A stretch of DNA of 18,121 bases, taken from contig DATLNM010000036.1 of NCBI GenBank assembly GCA_035536775.1, positions 1 through 18,121 on the forward strand, read 5' to 3'. Below the pieces are notes generated by a model, which was not told the origin of the DNA, searched no databases, and saw only the letters and a program-made list of their open reading frames with translations. This DNA is from DATLNM01 sp035536775. Its GTDB lineage: Bacteria > Actinomycetota > CADDZG01 > WHSQ01. How positions within the stretch are numbered: position 1 is the first letter of the stretch; the number at the start of each line of letters is the position of its first letter. The translations under genes and the position numbers were made by a program. Below are positions 1 to 5,849 of the stretch, piece by piece.

Positions 1-1182
1 CACTTCCTGATGGCGAAGCTGTTCAACTTCAAGGCGACGAAGTTCTTCCTCGGGTTCGGCCCGACGCTGTGGTCGTTCACGAAGGGCGAGACCGAGTACG
101 GCATCAAAGCGCTTCCCCTCGGCGGGTTCGTCAAGATCGTCGGCATGAACCCATACGAGGAGATCGCACCCGAGGACGAGCCGCGTTCGTATGCGAACAA
201 ACCGCGCTGGCAGCGGGCCCTCGTCCTTCTCGGCGGCCCGGCGACCCACTGGCCGCTTGCCTTCCTGATCCTCCTCGTGCTTGCGATGAGTGTCGGCTTT
301 CCGACGGGGGACGTGAGCAACGAGATCCAAGCCGTAGACGTCATCGGATCGGAGGCGGAATCCCCGGCTTTGGCCGCAGGCATCGAGCCCGGCGATCGCA
401 TCGTGGGCATAGACGGGCGCCGCACCGAGGAGTGGCGCGACATCCGCACGTTCATCCGCAGTAATCCCGGCGAGCAGGTGCAGTTCATCGTCGAGAAGGA
501 CGGCCGGGAGCGCGAGGTCGATGTCGAGCTCGGCCAAGCGATCTTCAACGCAGAGGGTGCCCTCGTCGATTACGCGCCGCCGGGCGAGACGCTGCGTCCG
601 TTGGAGCCGGACGAGGAAAGTGCAGGTTTTCTAGGAGTCAGCCCCAAAGAGGTCTACGAGAAGGAGAGCCTCATCCCCGCAGCAGGGACCGCGGCCACCA
701 TCACGTGGGAGTTCACGGTCCAGTCGGTCAAGGGCGCGGGCGCGATCCTCGCCATGCCTTTCGACGGCGAGCTGTGGTCGGCGCTGACCGCCGACGGCGA
801 ACGCGAGGTCGGGGACGGTCCGATCGGGATCGTCGGCGCGAGCCGGATCGCGTCGAGCAGTTTCGCGGCGGGCCGCTTCCTAGAGCTCATGGGGCTGATC
901 GCCGGATTCACCGTGTTCGTCGGCCTCATGAACCTCCTGCCACTGCCCCCTCTCGACGGCGGCCACCTCGCGGTCCTGGTGTTCGAGGAGATCAAGTTGG
1001 TCCCTGACATGCTGAAGCTACGCTCGGATCCACTTGCGTTGACCGAGCCGGGATTCGCCCACCATCCGGTCGACATCCGAAAGCTCATCCCACTCGCGGC
1101 CGCGGTCATCTCATTCTTCGTCGTGTTGTTCATCGCGGTGCTCTACCTCGACCTCGCGCGCCCGATCAAGGTGCCGTTCTGA
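1..1182 (+). CDS. rseP: Site-2 intramembrane zinc metalloprotease RseP/Rip1 (M50), 5' truncated by window start
   Basis: This is a membrane-embedded protease that cleaves transmembrane substrates, typically anti-sigma factors, during envelope stress signalling. The reading frame is open from base 1, and the first codon (CAC) is the second histidine of the HExxH zinc site (HFLMAK follows), so the true start lies upstream and the first ATG at 10 is internal. Counting from that ATG, a membrane segment lies at about 70-96, a PDZ domain at about 108-175 (GIEPGDRIVGIDG), the third zinc-site motif NLLPLPPLDGG at 308-318, and a C-terminal membrane segment at about 362-382. The conserved GPxxN motif reads GPATH, so the usual Asn is His. 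The stop overlaps the ispG start by one base (TGATG), indicating translational coupling. In Actinomycetota dxr usually precedes this pair, but it would lie outside the window. Family assignment is secure; the substrate is unknown. Confidence 0.95.
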   Translation, partial: HFLMAKLFNFKATKFFLGFGPTLWSFTKGETEYGIKALPLGGFVKIVGMNPYEEIAPEDEPRSYANKPRWQRALVLLGGPATHWPLAFLILLVLAMSVGFPTGDVSNEIQAVDVIGSEAESPALAAGIEPGDRIVGIDGRRTEEWRDIRTFIRSNPGEQVQFIVEKDGREREVDVELGQAIFNAEGALVDYAPPGETLRPLEPDEESAGFLGVSPKEVYEKESLIPAAGTAATITWEFTVQSVKGAGAILAMPFDGELWSALTADGEREVGDGPIGIVGASRIASSSFAAGRFLELMGLIAGFTVFVGLMNLLPLPPLDGGHLAVLVFEEIKLVPDMLKLRSDPLALTEPGFAHHPVDIRKLIPLAAAVISFFVVLFIAVLYLDLARPIKVPF

Positions 1183-2363
1183 TGGAGCTTCCCGCCACCT
1201 TCCCGCGGCGTAAGAGTCGTCAGGTCCACGTCGGCTCCGTCGCGGTGGGCGGAGACGCGCCCGTTTCCATCCAGTCGATGACGATCACCAAGACCGAAGA
1301 CGTCAACGCGACGCTCATCCAGATCCACGAGCTCGCAACGCAGGGTGCCGACATCGTGCGCGTCGCGGTGCCTCACGAGGGCGACGCCAAAGCGCTACCG
1401 ATGATCGCCAAGGAGGGCGGCGTTCCGATCATCGCCGACATCCACTTCTCGGTCCGGCTAGCGATGATGGCGCTCGAAGCCGGTGTGCATGGGCTCCGAC
1501 TAAACCCTGGCAACATGCGCAATCCCAAACACATCGAGGAGGTCGCGACCGCGGCGAAAGAGCGCGGCGTTCCGATCCGCATCGGCGTCAACGCGGGCTC
1601 GCTCGACAAGGATCTCGTCGCCAAGTACGGACGTCCGACCGCGGAGGCGCTCGTCGAGAGCGCGCTTCACGAGATCTCACTGCTTGAGCAGCACGGCTTC
1701 ACCGACATCAAAGTGTCGGTCAAGCACCAGAACGTTCCCGAGATGATCGCGGCGTACCGGATGCTTGCGGCCAAGACCGATGTTCCGCTGCACCTCGGCG
1801 TCACCGAAGCCGGCACACCGAAGCAGGGGATACCGAAGTCCTGCATCGGTTTGGGGACCCTTCTATCCGAAGGGATCGGCGACACGATCCGCGTCTCTCT
1901 CACCGCGGATCCCGTCGAGGAGGTGAAGCTCGGCAAACAGATCCTCAACATCGTCGGGCTGCGCCAAGAGGGCTTCGACCTTGTCGCGTGTCCGTCGTGC
2001 GGGCGCGCCGAGCTCGACGTTTTCGCCCTCGCAAATGAGGTCGAGGCCGCGATCGAGAAGATGGATCTCCCGCCGATGCAGATCGCGGTGATGGGGTGTG
2101 AGGTCAACGGGCCCGGTGAGGCGCGCGACGCCGACATCGGCATCGCCGCGGGCCCGGGACGCGGCCTGCTGTTCTCCAAGGGGAAGCAGATCGGATGGGT
2201 CCCTCACGACCGGCTCGTGGAGGCGCTTCTCGAGGAGGCCGAACGCGTCGCAGCTGAGATCAGAGCATCGGGTGAGACCTCGGATGGAGATGTCGTCGTT
2301 CTGAAGGGCGCGGGACGGCGCGCCGCGACGATGGGCATCGGAATGGGTCGCCCGGGCGACTGA
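1182..2363 (+). CDS. ispG: 4-hydroxy-3-methylbut-2-enyl diphosphate synthase IspG (GcpE)
   Basis: This cytosolic [4Fe-4S] enzyme makes HMBPP from the cyclic diphosphate MEcPP, the penultimate step of the MEP isoprenoid pathway. The 393-residue length is normal for the short bacterial form. The N-terminal TIM-barrel region contains the family signature around QSMTITKTEDV and LRLNPGN. The cluster ligands are visible as C270 and C273 (CPSCGR), C306 (MGCEVNGPGE) and E313. The ATG at 1182 shares its A with the rseP stop, supporting this start and co-translation. The partnership with rseP is common in bacteria where dxr, rseP and ispG are clustered. The stop is followed by only 27 bp before the next gene, so the S8 protease may be co-transcribed. 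No missing residues or frameshift are evident. Confidence 0.97.
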   Translation: MELPATFPRRKSRQVHVGSVAVGGDAPVSIQSMTITKTEDVNATLIQIHELATQGADIVRVAVPHEGDAKALPMIAKEGGVPIIADIHFSVRLAMMALEAGVHGLRLNPGNMRNPKHIEEVATAAKERGVPIRIGVNAGSLDKDLVAKYGRPTAEALVESALHEISLLEQHGFTDIKVSVKHQNVPEMIAAYRMLAAKTDVPLHLGVTEAGTPKQGIPKSCIGLGTLLSEGIGDTIRVSLTADPVEEVKLGKQILNIVGLRQEGFDLVACPSCGRAELDVFALANEVEAAIEKMDLPPMQIAVMGCEVNGPGEARDADIGIAAGPGRGLLFSKGKQIGWVPHDRLVEALLEEAERVAAEIRASGETSDGDVVVLKGAGRRAATMGIGMGRPGD

Positions 2364-2390
2364 CGTCCCGGCAGGACCGGAGCGCCGTCC

Positions 2391-3926
2391 GTGGAAACAC
2401 CTCGGATGCGCCGGCGACCTCGGGTATCGCTCGCGACCGGGTTGGTTCTGCTCGCGCTCATCGTTGCGATCGAGCCCACTCGGGCGCATGCCGGCGGCGT
2501 GCCGGCGGGCGACGGTAGTTACCGGTGGAAGACGACTACGCCCGGCGCGGCCAAGACAGGTCCGGCGGTAGTGGCGCTGATCGACGCCGGCGTCAACCCG
2601 TACAGCCCGGCGTTCCGCGACCGCTCACCGCTCGCGTACAAGCATCCCTCCACGTACATTCCGGGCTACCCCAAAGACGCAGTCGCGGTTCGTTTGAGTC
2701 TCGACCTGCCGTTCGAAGAAGCGCTCGCGAAAGACGAGGACAAGTGGGCGCTGCTCGCCCGCGGCAAGCTCTACTGGTTCCCCGGGACACGCGTCATCGG
2801 CGGGATCTCGTTCGGAGCCGGCGGTTGTCCGTCACCGGAAGCACCGCCGCCGACCGGCATTGCGACGCCCGTGGACTGCAAGGACCACGTCATCCTCGAC
2901 GACAACGGGCACGGAACGATGACCGCATCGCGCGCTGCCGGCTTCCCCAACTCCCTGGCGCCCTCGGCGCGTATCGTCGAGATCGAAGGTCTCGGCGCGG
3001 GCGGCGTGCGGTGGGCGGCCGAGCAGGGCTGGATCGATGTGCAATCGAACTCATGGCTGAGCTTGGTCCCCCCACCCGTACCTCAGGACACCACCGACGC
3101 GTTCGCGGAAGCGGCCGCGCAGATGGTGACGATAGCGGCGTCCGGAAACGGCACGGCGTTCGTGACGGGCTTCGCGCCGACACCCACCTACCTCCTATCG
3201 ACCGCACCGGCGGGCGTGATCCTCGCGGGCGCGCATGACAACGGGATGATGACGCTGTGGTCGGGAGCTCCCGCCCATCTCGTCGCGGACGGCTACGCGG
3301 GGATGAGCGCGATCTTCAACTCGTCCGAGGCGATGCGGCCCGATCCGATCGCGTGCTGCTCGAGCGCCGCCGCGCCTTATGTGGCCGGCGGGTATCTCTC
3401 GGTCATCCAGGAGGCCCGGCGGATATTGGGCCAGCGAACAACTGGGATAACCGGCGGGATCGTCGCGTGCGGGCGTGAGGGCCTCGTTGAGCAAGGTCCG
3501 CTCGCCGATGGCGTGTTCACGCTCGAAGAACTAACGACGGTCGTGTTCAACACCGCGGAATCGCGCCCCCTCGAGGGCAAGGACGACGGCGAGGTTCACT
3601 GGTCCGGAGAGCCGCGCGCTCCCGAGGTACAGCCCTACGGACCCGGGGACAACCCCTTCTGCGTCGGTTGCACGACCACACCCATCCCTTGGAGCGCGGT
3701 GCCGCAAGGCGTGGATCAGTTCCCGCTGATCGGCTACGGCGCGGTCAACGAGCGCTCGGTCGAGCTCGCGCTCCAGGTCTTGCGCGGCGAGGTCGCGCTA
3801 CCCGAGCGTCCCACCGACGATGCTCAGTACGACGCGGACCAGGCGGTGCGCGCCGCGTTCGTCGGCGGGGCGGACGCCCCGGCCCTGGGGAGCTGCCCGG
3901 CCACCTCGATCGGAGCCAGGGGATAG
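2391..3926 (+). CDS. Secreted subtilisin-like serine protease (peptidase family S8)
   Basis: This is a predicted exported endopeptidase of 511 residues. A basic N-terminus, hydrophobic segment (about 13-27) and AHA cleavage site (after residue 34) form a Sec signal peptide. The S8 catalytic set is complete: Asp65 in VALIDAGVNP, His174 in DDNGHGTMTAS, oxyanion Asn253 in AASGNG, and Ser325 in CCSSAAAPYVAGG. The Ser motif departs from the usual GTSMAAP (Cys-Ser-Ser-Ala-Ala-Ala-Pro), and the Asp-His spacing of 109 residues is much longer than in simple subtilisins, indicating an insertion. Cysteines (146, 163, 322, 323 and a CVGC near 425) could form disulfides. The GTG at 2391 gives the longest form; an ATG at 2406 would also leave a complete signal peptide. 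No strong Shine-Dalgarno resolves the choice. It occupies the place where many Actinomycetota have proS. The substrate is unknown. Confidence 0.85.
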   Translation: METPRMRRRPRVSLATGLVLLALIVAIEPTRAHAGGVPAGDGSYRWKTTTPGAAKTGPAVVALIDAGVNPYSPAFRDRSPLAYKHPSTYIPGYPKDAVAVRLSLDLPFEEALAKDEDKWALLARGKLYWFPGTRVIGGISFGAGGCPSPEAPPPTGIATPVDCKDHVILDDNGHGTMTASRAAGFPNSLAPSARIVEIEGLGAGGVRWAAEQGWIDVQSNSWLSLVPPPVPQDTTDAFAEAAAQMVTIAASGNGTAFVTGFAPTPTYLLSTAPAGVILAGAHDNGMMTLWSGAPAHLVADGYAGMSAIFNSSEAMRPDPIACCSSAAAPYVAGGYLSVIQEARRILGQRTTGITGGIVACGREGLVEQGPLADGVFTLEELTTVVFNTAESRPLEGKDDGEVHWSGEPRAPEVQPYGPGDNPFCVGCTTTPIPWSAVPQGVDQFPLIGYGAVNERSVELALQVLRGEVALPERPTDDAQYDADQAVRAAFVGGADAPALGSCPATSIGARG

Positions 3927-3935
3927 GCTGTCTCC

Positions 3936-4019
3936 ATGGCAACCAAAGGACGTAAGCGGCGTTCCCGTCGCAAGAACAAGGCTAACCACGGCAAGAGGCC
4001 CAACGCAGGGCGCAAATAG
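3936..4019 (+). CDS. Small basic protein, probable 50S ribosomal protein bL37
   Basis: This is a 27-codon ORF, too short for most gene finders. It begins MATKGRKRRSRRK and continues with KANHGKRPN before ending in Arg-Lys. About half the residues are Lys or Arg. The NHGKRPN ending and GRK(K/R)RxRR start match my recollection of bL37, the tiny actinobacterial large-subunit protein first recognised in mycobacterial ribosome structures; I could not run an alignment. It begins 9 bp after the S8 protease stop, with a purine-rich AGGGGA at 3918-3923 (12-nt spacing) as a possible ribosome binding site. It sits at the end of the upstream gene group and just before the rimP-nusA-infB translation cluster. 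If correct, it is a useful phylogenetic marker for Actinomycetota. Confidence 0.8.
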   Translation: MATKGRKRRSRRKNKANHGKRPNAGRK

Positions 4020-4044
4020 CCATCGTGCGCCGGGTCGGCCAACT

Positions 4045-4070
4045 TTGGCCGTTCGGCCCTGTGGTAAACT
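4045..4070 (+). promoter_or_regulatory. Candidate promoter for the rimP-nusA-infB transcription unit
   Basis: A TGG-TAAACT extended -10 element lies at 4062-4070, with a weak TTGGCC -35-like hexamer at 4045-4050 (14-nt spacer, short). Initiation near 4077 would give a leader of about 170 nt before rimP. It falls in the first substantial gap after a tightly packed gene group, where a promoter is expected. Assigned by eye only. Confidence 0.4.
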
Positions 4071-4099
4071 ACAAAACCTGCTCTGAGCAGGGATTTTGT
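4071..4099 (+). terminator. Hairpin with flanking A and T tracts, possible terminator of the rseP-ispG-S8-bL37 group
   Basis: ACAAAACCTGCT (4071-4082) faces AGCAGG-GA-TTTTGT (4086-4099) around a CTG loop. The six-pair GC core is followed by a T-rich run reaching about 4105. An A-tract before and T-tract after the stem is typical of intrinsic terminators. It directly abuts the candidate -10 element, so it could equally be the first structure of the rimP leader. Confidence 0.45.
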
Positions 4100-4152
4100 T
4101 GTTGTCGACTGTAGAAGCTCGACCGTTTTGGGATGATTTCGGGTGACACAAC

Positions 4153-4201
4153 TTGGGTCGCACAGCCAGCCCCTCAGGCGAGGGGCTTCTTTGTGACCCG
4201 A
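4153..4201 (+). terminator. Terminator-like nested hairpin in the rimP leader (possible attenuator)
   Basis: The inner stem GCCCCTC (4169-4175) / GAGGGGC (4180-4186) has a four-base AGGC loop and is followed by TTCTTT (4187-4192), a classic intrinsic terminator layout. An outer stem pairs GGGT (4155-4158) and CACA (4161-4164) with TGTGACCC (4192-4199), with a two-base bulge. It lies between the candidate promoter and rimP, 45 nt before the rimP ATG. The rest of the 4020-4246 gap shows no tRNA or other recognised gene. Attenuation is inference. Confidence 0.5.
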
Positions 4202-4246
4202 GCCAGGTTGAGGTGGGGCCCGGACACGCCGGCGTAGGAGGGACCG

Positions 4247-4711
4247 ATGGGAGCTCTCGAAGAGGTCAAGGACCTTGCAGAGGCCGTCGCCCGCCGCAGG
4301 TCGCTCAGGCTGTGGGACGTGGAGATGGGTGGCGCGCCCGGCCGTGCGCTGGTGCGTGTGCTCGTCGATGCCGATGGAGGCGTGAGCCTCGACACGGTCG
4401 CCGAGGTGTCGGAGGAGATCTCTCGAGGTCTCGATCTCCGGGACCCGATCGGAGGCAAGTACACCCTCGAGGTGTCCTCGCCCGGGATCGAGCGCTCGCT
4501 GAACCGTCCGGAGCACTGGGCACTGTGCAAAGGCCAGAAGGTGGTCGTCAAGACGAAGGAGCGGGTCGTAGAGGACAGTCATCGGATCGAAGGGACGATC
4601 GTCGAAGCCGCTGAGGACCGCGCGGTGCTCGAGCGTGAGCCCGGTGGCGAGCGGGTGGATGTCCCCTTCGGACAGGTGAAGACGGCTCGAACGGTATTCG
4701 AATGGAAGTAG
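4247..4711 (+). CDS. rimP: Ribosome maturation factor RimP
   Basis: RimP assists early maturation of the 30S ribosomal subunit. The 154-residue length is typical. The family signature LEVSSPGIERSL lies at about 74-85 in the N-terminal domain, with the C-terminal Sm-like beta-barrel following at about 90-154 (GQKVVVKTKE, VDVPFGQVKTARTVFEW). The ATG at 4247 is preceded by a strong AGGAGGG (4236-4242) with a short four-base spacer. It is the first gene of the translation cluster, with nusA 22 bp downstream, the order seen in most bacteria. The structured leader upstream suggests control of the whole unit begins here. No anomalies were seen. Confidence 0.95.
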   Translation: MGALEEVKDLAEAVARRRSLRLWDVEMGGAPGRALVRVLVDADGGVSLDTVAEVSEEISRGLDLRDPIGGKYTLEVSSPGIERSLNRPEHWALCKGQKVVVKTKERVVEDSHRIEGTIVEAAEDRAVLEREPGGERVDVPFGQVKTARTVFEWK

Positions 4712-4733
4712 CCGAGGAGGCAAGAGGACCGAG

Positions 4734-5849
4734 ATGAAGATCCCCATGGACTCACTGCGCGAGCTCGAACGCGAGCGCGGGATCTCTTTCGAGACCCTCG
4801 TCGAAGCGATCGAGAAGGCGTTGGCCTCCGCCTATCTCCGTATGACAGGAGCCGACGAGACCCGCGGTGCCCGCGCCATCATCGAGCAGAGCTCCGGTGA
4901 TGTCACCGTGTTCGCCCAAGATGTCGAGATCGATCCCGATACCGAAGAGGTGACTGTCCTCAAAGAGTGGGAGGACACACCCGAGGACTTCGGGCGTATC
5001 GCGGCGCAGACCGCGAAACAGGTCATCCTCCAGCGCTTGCGTGAGGCTGAGCGCGACATCACGTTCGGCGAGTACGCCGGGCGCGAGGGCGACATCGTGA
5101 CCGGCATCGTGCAGCAGCAGGACCACCGCTACACGATCCTCGACCTCGGCAAGACCGAGGCGCTCATGCCGCCGTCCGAGCAGATCCCACACGAGCGCTA
5201 CGAGCACGGCGCGCGCCTCAAGGCATACATCGTCGAGGTGCGGAAGTCGGCGCGCGGCCCGCAGATCATCGTGTCGCGCACGCACCCCGGATTGATCAAG
5301 AGGTTGTTCGAGCTCGAGGTCCCCGAGATCCTCGACGGCGTCGTCGAGATCAAGGGCGTCGCACGCGAGCCGGGGCACCGCACGAAGATCGCCGTGCTGT
5401 CGAAGGACCGCAACGTCGACCCGGTCGGCGCGTGCGTCGGTTCCAAGGGGTCGCGCGTGCGCATGGTCATGAACGAGCTGCGCGGCGAGAAGATCGACAT
5501 CATTGAGTGGCGTGAGGACATGGGCGATTTCGTCGCGAAGGCCCTGTCGCCCGCCAAGGTCAAAGAGGTAAAGCTCCTCGACGACGGCGAGACCGCCCTC
5601 GTGATCGTTCCGGACTATCAGCTGTCGCTAGCGATCGGCAAAGAGGGGCAGAACGCGCGCTTGGCGGCGCGCCTCACCGGCCTGCGCGTGGACATCAAGT
5701 CCGAGTCGCAGATCAAGCGCGAGGAAGAAGCAGCGGCCGAGGCGGTCAAGACCACCGAGCCTGCGGAGGCGGCGGCGCCGGCCGAGCCGGCCGAGCCTGC
5801 CACGCCGGCCGAGCCTGCCACGCCGGCCGAGGAGGTCGCCGGTGGCTAA
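4734..5849 (+). CDS. nusA: Transcription termination/antitermination factor NusA
   Basis: NusA binds RNA polymerase and nascent RNA to modulate pausing, termination and antitermination. The 371-residue protein has the N-terminal polymerase-binding domain (about 1-105), an S1 domain (about 110-180, GREGDIVTGIVQQ), KH1 with GSKG at 236-239, and KH2 with GKEG at 302-305. After residue 330 the tail becomes Ala/Pro/Glu-rich with a duplicated EPATPA. The acidic repeats of gammaproteobacterial NusA are absent, as in most Gram-positive lineages. The ATG at 4734 has AGAGGA (4723-4728) at five-base spacing; MKIPM is a plausible start. The stop overlaps infB by 8 bp with no ylxR or ylxQ in between, which is unusual for this cluster. 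Confidence 0.96.
   Translation: MKIPMDSLRELERERGISFETLVEAIEKALASAYLRMTGADETRGARAIIEQSSGDVTVFAQDVEIDPDTEEVTVLKEWEDTPEDFGRIAAQTAKQVILQRLREAERDITFGEYAGREGDIVTGIVQQQDHRYTILDLGKTEALMPPSEQIPHERYEHGARLKAYIVEVRKSARGPQIIVSRTHPGLIKRLFELEVPEILDGVVEIKGVAREPGHRTKIAVLSKDRNVDPVGACVGSKGSRVRMVMNELRGEKIDIIEWREDMGDFVAKALSPAKVKEVKLLDDGETALVIVPDYQLSLAIGKEGQNARLAARLTGLRVDIKSESQIKREEEAAAEAVKTTEPAEAAAPAEPAEPATPAEPATPAEEVAGG
5793..5828 (+). repeat. 18-bp tandem duplication in the nusA tail
   Basis: GAGCCTGCCACGCCGGCC occurs twice in perfect tandem (5793-5810 and 5811-5828), encoding Glu-Pro-Ala-Thr-Pro-Ala twice. A partial EPA unit precedes it. It lies in the disordered C-terminal tail, so length variation would probably be tolerated. 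Confidence 0.9.

Noticed and set aside
2364..2390. Relation of the ispG-S8 gap to the 17-bp minisatellite
   Set aside because: It shares GTCCCGG and ACCGG words with the array, but the order and spacing do not match and such words are common in GC-rich DNA.
4020..4246. tRNA (such as the initiator tRNA gene seen before rimP in E. coli)
   Set aside because: No cloverleaf or T-loop GTTCGAATC-type sequence is found; the stems present are simple hairpins.
3824..4747. 307-codon minus-strand ORF over bL37, the rimP leader and rimP
   Set aside because: It covers three plus-strand elements with conserved signatures and has no recognisable motif; a chance open frame.
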